This document shows, in pieces, positions 24,852-35,860 of a stretch of 64,000 bases of DNA; position 1 is the stretch's first letter, and each line of letters starts with the position of its first letter. Position numbers and translations under genes: made by a program. The notes under the pieces were generated by a model, which was not told where the DNA came from, did not search any database, and was given only the letters and a program-made list of their open reading frames with translations. Where the stretch lies: the NCBI GenBank assembly GCA_022749755.1, contig CM040442.1, forward strand, positions 9,646,457 to 9,710,456, written 5' to 3'. Origin of the DNA: Azadirachta indica (lineage: Eukaryota; Streptophyta; Magnoliopsida; Sapindales; Meliaceae).

Positions 24852-25541
24852 TGTTAGGAAATTAGAAGTCGAAGCAAAACACGCAACTACAATGAAATTG
24901 AGAAAACAATGAAAATAATCGTTATGTAGGAGGTATAACCATCCATCAAAATAACAATAATAAGTAGGAGGTATAACCGTCTATAGTAAAATAAAATAGC
25001 AAAATAAATCGATACAAATAGTTTACGTGAAAAACCCCTAAACAAATTAGGGTAAAAGCCACGGGCAAGTATAGGAGTATTTCACTATTTTAAAGTAGGG
25101 ATTACAACTCTCTTTCTGTCTAATAACAACGAAAGAATAACTCTCTAAATAGAAGTATTTCACACTCTCTTCGAAATAGGAGAAACAACTTTATGTGAAT
25201 AATACAATACAAAGAAAAAACTAATTTTTCTCTCTTTGTAGAAACTCTTAAAGGATGATTTGAAATAAATGGAATGGTGAAAGGGGTGAGGTATTTATAG
25301 TGGTTTCTTTCTCCCATTTTTCCACACACATTCTACAATTTACTTCACCAATTTCTGCACCTACCAACCACTACCTAAATTCAAACTTTCTCCACCTAAC
25401 ACCAACCTCATTAGTAAAGAAAATCAAAAAAGAAGTAGCTGCACTTTCGGTGTATTTCGATGCTCTTATACGGTATGACACTGATCATAAATACGGTACT
25501 GTTCATTTATAGAGTACTATTCACCAAAAGTGAACTTTACA
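24852..25541 (-). repeat. Copia LTR (3' LTR of the element)
   Basis: 690 bp, direct repeat of 26542-27242. The minus-strand frame at 25120-25329 and similar frames are fortuitous. Confidence 0.85.
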
Positions 25542-26541
25542 ATTACTCTTGAGTCTACAAACCAGACATCAGTAAATCGTTTTCTACTTCAACAATTGTT
25601 GTTGCCTCACCGTATAGTACTTCACCATTAATCTGAGGTACTTACAACACAACCCTAAGCCTTTGATGTCTTGGAATCTTCACTCTTCTTATTATTTCAA
25701 CAATCCTTTTTGACGTGCCCTTTCTTGCCACAATTGTAGCACTTGACATTCTTCTTACTTTTTGATTTCAATCTACCTTGATTTTGGCTCCCACTGACTT
25801 ATGTTCAGTTGATCTTTCTCTTGTCACCGATAATGCTTCTGCTTGGTGCGAACTCACATTTCTATCTTCCTTATTTTTGCGCCTTCTTTCTTTTTCTAAG
25901 ACAGCGGCTACAACATCATTAAAGACTAGAGAATCCACTTGGACATTAGTTGTCAGGTTGATAATTAGTTGATCATACGAGTCGGGTGGACTTTGAAGTA
26001 AAATCTCCACATGTTCATTTTCTTCCATTTTGTACCCCAACGTTGTAAGTTGTTAAAATACAGTTTTCAAGGTATTGATATGGTTAGTTACCGACGTGGA
26101 TTCCGCCATTCGAAGAGTGTAAAGTCTTCTCTTTAAGAAAATTTTGTTGTGTAGTGATTTGGCCTCGTACAATTTTGTCAAAGTATCCTATATCTCCTTT
26201 GCCGTCTTCATCTCCTCCACACTAGCTAATACTCTATCGGCTATTCCTAAGTGTAGATTGGCAATTGCATCACCGTCCATCTCATTCCACTTGTCTGTGT
26301 CGATATCCGAGGGTTTTTTACTAATTGTTGCTAGGCACTTGTCTTTCCTTAAAATTGCCTTCATTTTCATTTTCTACAACAAAAAATTGTTTCTATTGAA
26401 CTTCTCAATTTCAAACTTTGCCGCTATTGTTGATAACTATCTGCTTCTTACTTATACCAAATTTCACTAATTCACCGTCAATAGTACTTGTAAATAGTAA
26501 CTACAAATAATAACTCGCACAACCAATAGCTCTGCTACCAC

Positions 26542-27242
26542 TGTTAAGAAATTAGGAGTCGAAGCAAAATACGCAACTATAATGAAATTGAGAAAACAAT
26601 GAAAATAATCGTTATGTAGGAGGTATAACCATCCATCAAAATAACAATAATAAGTAGAAGATATAACCATTAATAGTAAAATAAAATAGCAAAATAAATC
26701 GACACAAATATTTTACGTGAAAAACCCCTAAACAAATTAGGATAAAAATCACGGACAAGTATAAAAATATTTCACTATTTTAAAGTGGGGATTACAACTC
26801 TCTTTCTCTCTAATAACAAGAAAAAAATAATTCTCTAAATAAGAGTATTTCACACTCTCTTTCAAAATAAGAGAAACAATTCTAAATGAAGAATACAACA
26901 TAAAAAAGAAACTAATTTTTCTCTCTTTATAAAAACTCTCAGAGGATGATTTGAGATGAATGGAATGGTGAAAAGGGTGAGGTATTTATAGTGATTTCCT
27001 TATCCCATTTTTCCACACATATTCCACAATTTACTCCATAAATTTCTCCACCTACCAACCAATACCTAAATCCAAACTTTCTCCAATTAACACCAACCTC
27101 ATTAGTAAAAAAAAAGTCAAAAAAGGAGTAGTTGCACTTTCGGTGCTCTTATACAGTATGATACTATTCATAGATAATATACTATTTATTTATACAGTAT
27201 TATTCATCTATACAGTACTATTCAACAAAAGTGAACTTTACA
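26542..27242 (-). repeat. Copia LTR (5' LTR of the element)
   Basis: About 701 bp. It is adjacent to the primer-binding site, which fixes the element's orientation as minus. Confidence 0.85.
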
Positions 27243-27739
27243 ATTTCACATTTTATGAGTGTAAAAATTCAATATCAATTAGAAGCATATTTTTTCTAAG
27301 TGCATTTGGATTGAGTCAACTAGAGTTGACCCAAATTTAGATCTATTATATATTGAACGAGAAAATGATCAAATTATCTAAAAATTAACTATAAACCTAA
27401 TAGTTGGTGATAAATCGTTTAGGTTTTCTTTATTTTATTGAATCAGTTAAGCTAAATATTTTTTAAAATAAAATGAAAAAAATATTGTTTCTTCACTCTT
27501 AGATTCTCACTTACCTAATTTTCTCCTCATCTATTGAAATATCCCAAAAAAGCCTACTGTTGTTAATTCTAATTTTGTCATAATACCTCCAATATCCAAA
27601 AATCTCTATACTGTAATTAATTTTAACATATTTGTTATTAATTTACTAGTCTACCATTTGGATCCAAATCTGACGGGTTTTGAAACTCGACTTTGAGTTA
27701 AAATACATAAAAAAGAAATCATTATCGAGATTTGAACGA

Positions 27740-28020
27740 CTACAGTTTAATTCTAATACAATAATTTAAATATTCATGTCTCTCTTTTTGTGAGAAGATA
27801 TGTGACGGACCAATTTTACGTCTTTTTCTTTTATTGTATGAAATTAATTGGCCTTTTGTACGCAGTATAGTAATCAATTTTCTTAACTTAATCAAGCAGA
27901 TCATCGAACAAATAAATTTCTCCTCTATTGCTGCAGAAGTATTTACTGGCTGATGCGATCGGCTCTACTGTGTTGGAGCAGCTGACTTCATTCTAATGGC
28001 TCCTCCTAAGAGGTCAGGCT
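27740..28020 (+). pseudogene. NLR leader plus truncated first codons
   Basis: 'atttaaatattcatgtctctctttttgtgag' (27766) through 'cagatcatcgaacaaataaatttctcctc' (27898) matches the leader of the NLR at 61275. The coding remnant LADAIGSTVLEQLTSF follows (27949-27996). The start codon is lost (CTG in place of ATG, with a small deletion) and a TAA interrupts the frame at 27997. The homology ends shortly before the nucleocapsid-like copy 1 begins. Confidence 0.75.
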
Positions 28021-28114
28021 TAGTGGCACTGCAAGGATTATCTTATCTGAATAATCAAAAGTCAAGGTGATAAATTTATGCTTTCACTCTTCACAAAGTC
28101 GAAGCACACCCGCT

Positions 28115-29290
28115 CCTCCTACTCATCTAACACCTCGGAAACATTAATTTTTCGTCCTAAATTTCTCAGAAAAAGAAAGTACAGCATAAATAAAGAATGA
28201 CGGGATACCAATCTAGATTTGAAATTCTTACTTCTTACTCTCTTTATTTTCTTCCTATCGATTTTCTCGAGCTTATTATGCATATTGCTTGTGGATTTTT
28301 TGTTTTGGATTTTCTCATGTTTAGTTTTTCTCGTTTGCTCATATTGTTGCAGCTTAGGTACACTAATTTTAGCGGATGATTTGATATTTTTGGTTTTATT
28401 TGGTTATTTGTGATTTTAGGGTTTTGAGTGAGTGTGAATTGGAGATATTTGACTGTACTACGAGCAGTTTAATTTGTTAATTATGTCATTGTCGGAGATT
28501 ATATTGCTCTTGAGTTTTGAATGAGTTTCGGGTGCTTTGATTTCCGGGCCTTTGTTCCCTTTTTGTGCTATATGCCCGACTGTCTCTGTATTCCGGAAAT
28601 TATATTGCTCTTGCTTGGAATTTTGAATGAGTTTCTTTATCGCTTTATATGACTTATTTTTTGTTCACATCAAAAGTTTGTGCTTTTAGCTAGCCGTGGT
28701 GATTTTGAGTGTATTTTATGCAGGCGTAACATGACTGAGAAACTCAGTATGTCAAATGTAACAATACCCACAGATGCTCTGAACTATATAAGTGAAACTA
28801 ATAGTTCTTGGAATAGCAGAGATATGATACCTGAGATAGGAAACATCCCTGACCAGAGTGAGTATTCGTATGCAGACTATGTGTCTAAATTGAGCATGTG
28901 TGCTATGGAGCGCAAAACTGATAGTGAAATTGTTGGCACATGGGCTGCCATTACAAATGCTATGTCGGATAATAGTTTCTCTGAGTCTCATCTCAAGGAC
29001 ATGCTGGAGTGTGCATTGAACCTCAGGGGAATACCTCAAACTAGCAGACCATTATTAAGCATAACTGCTCCTTCCCAAGACTTCGTATTTTCAACAACAC
29101 CTGACACTGATGCTATCTCTGCTGATTCGAAGACTTCATATCGTACCTGGTAGTTGAACCTCGCTCGGGAGAAGGAGACAAAAGAGAGTCCTCTGACCGT
29201 ATTGAGAACATTGAGGAGCAGACACAGCCACAGAACCAGCAGCAGCAAACTTCCCCAACACCACTACAAGAACAAAGCTTTTTGGCGGCT
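28115..29290 (+). pseudogene. Endogenous rhabdovirus nucleocapsid-like sequence, copy 1 (internally deleted)
   Basis: Old, non-retroviral RNA-virus-derived sequence. 28115-28480 is a non-viral 5' flank shared with copy 2. The coding part starts at ATG 28731, directly after an intron-acceptor-like TTTTATGCAG ending at 28723. It continues for 140 codons to a TAG at 29151-29153. Residues from PEIGNIPDQ to LECALNLRGIPQTSRPL match the N-terminal third of copy 2, with about 30 extra N-terminal residues that copy 2 lacks. Similarity resumes out of frame to about 29205, then jumps to the C-terminal QPQNQQQQT tail (about 29228). The central core of the protein (about 0.8 kb) is therefore missing, and it cannot make a full nucleocapsid. 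The assignment comes from copy 2. Confidence 0.7.
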
Positions 29291-29403
29291 GATTTTTTCA
29301 TCCCCAAATAATAGAAGCTCAGATTTTTCTTTTTTTTTTTTTTTGGGTAACCGAACTGCAACCAATTATGACCAAATTTAATACGTTGCAATAAATCCCG
29401 TTA

Positions 29404-30347
29404 CAGAGATACAATTTGGTTCGAGAAAGAGATACACTCTCTGCTCTTGGCACCCCTTTTTCGCTTGGAAAGGCACCTAGGGTGGTCACATTATTTTGGC
29501 GTCCTCCTCCGATGGGTTAGGTTAAAGCCAATTTTGATGGCCTTTCCACATCAGATTCTCTGCTTCCTTTGCTCCGCGCTTTTTTCATTTTGGTCGAGAC
29601 AGAGATACACTTTCTGCTCTTGGCATCCCTTTTCGCCGGGATAGGCACCTTGGGTGTTCACATTATTTTGGCGTCCTCCTCCGATAGGTTGGGTTAAAGC
29701 CAACTTTGATGGCCTTTCAAAAGGAAATCCTAGTGCTGCTGCCTATGGTGCATTGTTTAGGGATTATATTGGTACTTTCATAGGGGGTTTTGGCTTGTCA
29801 CTCCGCCATAATACGGCTTATTTTGCTGAGTTGATGGCTGCCATCCTTATTATTGAGATGGCCTCCACCAAAGGGGGCACAAATCTCTGGCTGGAGTGTG
29901 ATTCTTTGCTTGTTGTTCTCTTGCTTCGAAATCCCAAGTTACATCCTTCTTGGTAACTGCAGAATCGTTGGCTGCGGATGTTTTAGCCAATAAAGGTCTC
30001 ACTTCCTCCTCTTTCACTTGGTGGTGCACACCTCCGGTTGCAGTTCAACGCCATCTCATTCAAGATGCTAATGGTTTTCCTAGTTATAAGTTCGCCTGGA
30101 TTTTTGCTTTGTTAGACTTGATTCTGTTTGCTAAATTTGTATTGTTCTTGGTTGCTGGGTTGTTGCGTTTTCGGTTTCTTTTCCTGGCTTTTGTTCTAGT
30201 TTGTCATGCCTTATTTGTGGCTCCTAAAACTTTGTTATCCATTTTCTTTTTTTTTTTTTTTAATGTTATTGCTCTAAGCTTTGGCTTGGATAGTATTTTT
30301 AAAGGAAAAGAGTAGCTAGTGAGATTAAAATTATTCAAAAAAAAAAG
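29404..30347 (+). mobile_element. LINE 3' fragment with RNase H-like domain
   Basis: Reads PPIGWVKANFDGLSKGNPSA, then AYFAELMAAILIIEMA and LWLECDSLLVV, the pattern of the RNase H domain at the C-terminus of plant non-LTR ORF2 proteins. ESLAADVLANKGL and WWCTPPVAV (29954-30045) follow in the next frame, after loss of the usual segment between them. A run of A (about 30337-30346) marks the likely 3' tail. Endonuclease and RT are absent, so it is a 5'-truncated dead copy inserted downstream of nucleocapsid-like copy 1. Confidence 0.7.
29418..29721 (+). repeat. Tandem duplication inside the LINE fragment
   Basis: 'tctgctcttggca...gcacct...gtcacattattttggcgtcctcctccgat...gccaattttgatggcctttc' occurs at about 29437-29555 and again at 29609-29719. 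The copies are separated by about 60 bp. Confidence 0.75.
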
Positions 30348-30378
30348 TGAATGTTAGATTAATTTGGTAAAACAAATT

Positions 30379-31799
30379 GGAAATTTTTTTTAATATAGCC
30401 CTAATTTTCTCAGGGTTTATGTAAATAATCTCATATAAAAATATATTATCAATCTATCTCAAAATATATTTTTTGAACTAAATTATTTTTAATAGCATAC
30501 ATAAATTTTTTTTACATAAATCCATTTTTTTTTTAACTTTTTCTTATTACTCTAGATTTTAAAACTCTGCCAAACTCAAACCCTCCTCTCTCAAACTTAT
30601 TCCTCTCCTCAAAATCTCCTCTTACTAACAATGGAGACAACGGTGATGTAGTTTTAATGACGAAGTTTGGTCATCAACATTCAGTAATTTTTTTATCATA
30701 TAGATATATTTTTATGTGTGAATTAATTAATTAAAAGGAAATTTATGAAATGTGGATTTATAATTAAATGTTGATTAGGTAGTAAAAAGTATTAAATGAC
30801 GTTTAAATTACGTTGACTAGTTGTTGTATGAATGCAAAGACAGTTGATTTAAGGATGTGAAAGTATTGTACAATTTTGTGTCATAGGTTTTTTACCCAAA
30901 AAGTGAATTTCAGGTAAGACCAAAATTTTTTTTACTTGAAAAGTGGATTTTGGGCAAAGCCAAACTTTGTCTTAGCCTAAAACCTACTTTTCGAATAAAA
31001 CTAAATTTTACCTTAATTGAAAGTTAACTTCAAGTAACATCAAAATTTGCTTTAACCGAAAAGAACTTTTTAGGTAAGGCAAGTAAGGCCAAATTTGTCT
31101 CACCTAAAATTAACTTTTTGGGTAAAACAAAATTTGACTTTACCCAAAAAGTGATTTTTAGGTAAGGTAAATTTTGACTTACTAGAAATCAACTTTCGGA
31201 CAAGGAAAAATTTGGCTTTATTTGAAATCCACTTTTCAAGTACGACAAATTTCGGTCTTATCCAAAATTCACTTTTTGGATGAAAACTCTTGACTCAGAA
31301 TCGCACAGCACCTTCACATCCTCAAATCATCCATATTTTTGTATTCATACAATAACCACTCAATGTAATTCAAACTTAAATTAAAATTTTCTACTACTTG
31401 ATCAACATTAAATTATAAATCCACATTTGAAAATTTTCCTTTTAATTAATTAATTCACATATAAAACACATACCTATATAATAAAAAAAATCACTTAATA
31501 TCGGTGACCAAGAATTCGCTATCAAAACTACATCGTCATCATTTTCACCGTTAATAAGAGATGTGATTTTGAGGAAATGAACAAATTTAAAAGAGGAGAG
31601 TTTAAGTTTGGGGGAGTTTTAAAATTTAAAGTAATAAGAAAAAGTAAAAGAAAAAAAACTTTTATACAAAAAATTGAAGTAAGATGTTGAGAATAATTTA
31701 GTTTAAAAATGCATTTTGAACTATATTGGTAAATTTTTTTTACTAGAGACTATTTACGTAAACTCAAAAGAAATTAGGTCTATTTTAGGAAATTTTTCA
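30379..31799. mobile_element. Foldback element with ~500-bp inverted arms
   Basis: The left arm (30379-30890) and right arm (31296-31799) are imperfect reverse complements. For example, 'cctaattttctcagggtttatgtaaataatctc' pairs with 'gagactatttacgtaaactcaaaagaaattagg', and 'aattaattaattaaaaggaaatttatgaaatgtgg' pairs with its counterpart near 31425. A 405-bp tandem array forms the loop. There is no coding capacity. The structure fits a foldback or MULE-like non-autonomous element; the target duplication is not clear. Confidence 0.7.
30891..31295. repeat. Minisatellite core of the foldback: ten ~40-bp units
   Basis: Units resemble 'ttacccaaaaagtgattttt' followed by 'aggtaaggtaaattttgact'. They begin at about 30891, 30933, 30973, 31013, 31052, 31101, 31140, 31180, 31218 and 31258. 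The unit is quasi-palindromic (AAAAAGTGA with TCACTTTTT), so each strand looks alike. Confidence 0.75.
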
Positions 31800-31854
31800 A
31801 AAAATTTGAGGTGGCTATGTATGTAAATTACGTAAAAACCGTCTATTTTAAAAA

Positions 31855-32270
31855 TATATAAAACACCAAATAAGGAGAAAATCTTAAAATTAAAATAAAC
31901 AAAAGAACAACATTAGTAAAGAAAAAACCAAAGAAAAGACACGGCTAAAACTTTTTGTCTTGACATTGTTCTAAGATTTTGAGATTTCAAACATACAACT
32001 ATTCATTAACTGTAACACTGGCTTGAGATTGTTGTAAGAATATTTTCTGTATTTAAAAAAAGATTATTTTAAAAAAATTCTAAAAATAAAGAAAATAACA
32101 AATAAGGATAAAATCCTAAAATTAAAATAAAAAAATAACAACATTATAAAAGGAAACACCAAAGAGAAGACAAGGCAAAATCTTTTTTCCTTGGCATTGC
32201 TCTAAGATTTTGAAATCTTAAACATATAACTTTGCATTAATTGTAACACAGGCCTAAGATTGTTGGAGGG
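31855..32270. repeat. Two-copy tandem repeat, period ~226 bp
   Basis: 'cttaaaattaaaataaacaaaag...ctaagattttgagattt...gattgttg' at about 31883-32037 recurs at about 32109-32262 with small changes. Confidence 0.7.
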
Positions 32271-32960
32271 AAACTTTTATGCATTAAGTTGTTCTAATTC
32301 TTTTAGATTCATATTTCATATTCCATATTCAGTTCTTAGTATTTTTTTATTAGAAATTAAATATGATCTAAAAATTTTCTATCAATCATAAATAGCATAT
32401 AGGTCAAATGCGAAATTAAAGTCTGAACAAACATAACTCTTGCCATTAACATCTTTTACAATCTGGCGAGGAAACTTTATGGTTTGAGATTAAGGTTCTT
32501 CCATACCTAACACAATTCTCTCTATAATGATGTATATTAATTTATAGAGATTTTATGGCTTAGGGACCTAACCAAAGGAAAGCTTGTATTTATAGGTTCT
32601 ATCAATCATAAATGTTATAAAAAATTATCAGAATGTGTAACCAATTGACAAAAACTGTATAATACACATTCTTACCGAAAACGATGGAGGATAATGGGCC
32701 ATAATTAGTTTAAAATTCTAATATTTTTCCACTTGGTGGTAAGTTCTCTAAAAACGAGTATTATCTTTCATGTATCATTATACATTTTATCTTAAAGGCC
32801 CATATTACTTAATCAATAAATCTCATATTTATTCCAAGTCCAAACATTAATAATATTTCTCAAATTAATAAATGTGTATAGAATTGATAATCAAATATGA
32901 CAAAATATCATAACATAAATATAATTTCATTATAATCAACATTTGTCAATATGACAAAAA

Positions 32961-35860
32961 TCATGAAAAGGAGCCAAATCCCATTTGATCTACATGATTT
33001 TTAAATTTCAGTAGTGGCACTGGTTTTGCTAAAGGATCAATAATCATCAATTCAATGCTAACATGTTCAATAACCACTATTTTGTCTTTAACACGTTCTC
33101 TTATGGTTAAATACTTAATGTCGATGTATTTGCTTCGACTACTACTTTTATTGTTTATAGCCATAAAAACTGCAACTGAATTATCACAATATATCCTGAA
33201 TAGCCTAGAAACTTTACACTCCTCTATGACATGAAATTCTAAGCCCATATATGAAATTCTTCATCTATACACCATGCAAGGTAGCCTTAAAACAAAATAT
33301 GAACTCAGCCTTCATAGTAGAAATAGCAGTCAAAGTTTGCTCTGCACTCCTTTATGATATAGCTTACTAATGAACGTAAAAAGTATCTAGAGGTTGATTT
33401 TTGTGAATGAACATAACCAGTGAAGTCTGAATTTGAGTGACCAATCACCTTTAAATTATCTATTCGTCTATATATAAACATGTAATCCTTTATTGATTGC
33501 AGGTACCTCATCTCCTTCGCAACTCTCTGGTGGTCCATGCTAGGATTATTCTAATATCTTTCTAACATTTAAAAAGTAAATGCAATGTCAGATCTTGTGC
33601 AGGACTAAACATACATCAGACTTCTAATAGTAGAAGTATATGGAATGTTTTGCATTTGTTCACTTTCAAGATCATTCTTCGAAAATTTGTTCAAGGTAAA
33701 CCTGTCACCCTTCATAATGGGAGCTATACTTGGTGAACAATCTTTCATATGAAATCTCTCTAAAACTTTATCGATATAGGTCTCTGAGACAAACCCAAAA
33801 TACATCGAAATTAGTCTCTATGTATCTTAGTACAAATGACATAAAATGCATCACCTATATGCTTCATGTCAAAATTTTTCAAAGAGAAATTGTTTCACCT
33901 TGGCTACAAGTATAATGTATCCATACATAGAATTAAGAAACATATTCTACTCTCACTAACCTTCTAGTATATATATTGGTTCATGATGTTCTCTACTAAA
34001 TCAAATAAAAAGATAACATCATGAAACTTCAAATACCATTGACGAAAAGTTTGTTTTAAGCCATACATGGATTTCTTGAGTTTGCAAATGAAATGCTCAC
34101 CATTATTAGAGGAAATCCTTCTGGTTATTTCATTTAAACCTCTACCTCTAGATTTCCATTAATAAAAGACATTTTCACATCTAAGTCAAAATGTACAACT
34201 AATTCCAAAATAATACGAAAGTAATCTCTCTTATATACAGAAGAGAATGTTTCCTCATAATGAATTTCTTTTTTTTGAGTGAATTGTTTAGCAAATGAGT
34301 CTTGCTTTATATCTCTCAATATTGGCTAATGGGTCTTTCTTTGTTTTAAAGGACCCATTTACATTTTATGGCTTTAGTTCCATTAGGTAACTCAACAAGA
34401 TCTCAATCTCCATTATATGCCATAAAATTCATTTATCTTTCATGGCATTGTACCATAAATTTGATTTTTTACAATCACAACTTGTGAAAAGATCTCAAGA
34501 ACATTTTTGGCTCTGATGTTATAGTTAATTCGTGCAGATATACAACATAATTATTAGAAATTGCTAATTTCCTTTCTCTAGTAGATCTCTTTAACATTGT
34601 ATCAACATTTTCTTGAGGAACATGTTGCTCAATTGATTGTTCAATGATTTCTAATAATTATTGAACAAATTGATCTACTAAATTGTTATTGGTAGTTAAC
34701 TTCAACAATTAATTGCTGAACACTCGTTTAGATTTGATGAGCGTTTTGAATAACAATCAATCTATCACTTAAGGTGGATGGCTGAGGGTAAATATGATCT
34801 TTCTTAGAAACAATGTCCTGTGATTGATTACTTCTACTGATCAAGTCATTTTCAAGAAACTTTGCATTTCTTGATTCCACAATCTTAGTAGTCTAATATA
34901 AATAGTAGAATCTATACCATTTAAACTTTTCGAGATATGCATCCAAATATCTACTAATAGTCCTTAGATCCAACTTCTTTTCTTGTAAATTATAGACTCT
35001 CACTTTAGACGAGCATCCCCAAATGCGTATATGTTACCAACTAAGTTTCCAACCTTTAAATAATTCAAGTGGTCTCTTTGGAATGGCCTTGATTGGAACT
35101 TGGTTCAACATATACACTAACATTTTTAAGAGCTTCAGTCCATAATGATTTAGGAATCTTGGAGCTGTTAAGCATACTCCATACCATGTCCATTAAAGTG
35201 TGCTTTCTTCTTTCTACTACACCATTCTAATATGGAGAACCACATATGGTGTATTGGGTAACTATCCCTCGCTTTTGAAGAAACTTCACAAATGGAACAG
35301 TGCTTATCCATCCTTAGTATATCTACCGTAATATTTTCCACCACTATCTATTCTCACTTTCTCAATTTACTTTTCGCATTGTATCTCTACTTCGGCTTTA
35401 AAAACCTTAAAAGCATCTGGTGCTTCATTTTTATTCTAAAGCAAATAAAGATACATGTGTCATGAGTAATCATCTATAAAATAGATGAAGTATTTCTAAC
35501 TATACGAGTCCATGTCTAGACTATAGATGTTTGAATATATGATCTCTAATATGTTTAACTCCTCTTGGCACCTTTCTTTGTCTTTTCGTCTCCTTCTCCT
35601 TTATGTAGTTCAAGCAAGTACCAAATCAGTAAAATCTAACGTACTAAGTATTCTATTATTTACTAATCTTTTAATTCTTTGTATGCAGATATATCATAAT
35701 CTCTAGTGCCAAAACATAGAGAAATTTTCTTTCATAACATATTGTTTAATACTAGCTTGAATATGCATCACATCAAAGTATTTGTATTTGGAGTATTCTT
35801 TCTTTTGTTAATTGTTATAAATACAATACTCTAATTCATGATAAAGGGCTTGATATTCGT
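32961..35860 (-). mobile_element. Decayed Copia polyprotein (integrase-RT-RNase H)
   Basis: Minus-strand fragments appear in the expected order. An integrase-like region lies at about 35860-34900 with many stops. RT pieces are KQFTQKKEIHYEETFSSV (34270) and VLERFHMKDCSPSIAPI (33760). The RNase H part is MRYLQSIKDYMFIYRR and IGHSNSDFTGYVHSQKSTS (33500-33370), then RIYCDNSVAVFMAINN and HVSIELMIIDPLAKPV (33200-33020). Frameshifts and stops separate them all. I could not define LTRs. The region 32271-32960 downstream may contain the 3' LTR. Confidence 0.75.

Larger units (their letters stand above)
24852..27248 (-). mobile_element. Non-autonomous Copia-type LTR retrotransposon
   Basis: Long direct repeats at about 24852-25541 and 26542-27242 (edges uncertain by a few bases) start TGTTAGGAAATTAG/TGTTAAGAAATTAG and end near ACTTTACA. 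On the minus strand the 5' LTR is followed by a primer site, TGGTAGCAGAGC (26540-26529), close to the initiator-Met-tRNA type. The interior has only gag: ATISKKPSDIDTDKWNEMD near 26320, LLQSPPDSYDQLI near 25990 and a CCHC zinc knuckle CYNCGKKGHVKKDC at 25742-25701. There is no protease, integrase or RT. The LTRs differ at many sites, so the insertion is not recent. It sits inside arm 1 of the inverted duplication. Confidence 0.85.
24480..27770. repeat. Arm 1 of a ~1 kb inverted duplication (split by a Copia element)
   Basis: 24480-24851 plus 27249-27770 match the reverse complement of 42340-41330. Landmarks are the NLR stub, 'gtcaaactaatatatttgaggga' (24764), 'gagttgacccaaatttag' (27322) and the final 'caaatctgacgggttttg' region. 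The intervening 2.4 kb is the Copia element absent from the other arm. The arms are about 14 kb apart. Confidence 0.75.

Noticed and set aside
24852..27242. CRISPR-like or satellite interpretation of the long direct repeats
   Set aside because: They are an LTR pair: primer site and gag lie between them.
28197..28413. Hydrophobic open frames in the shared 5' flank of copy 1
   Set aside because: T-rich leader/intron-like DNA; the corresponding frames are not open in copy 2.
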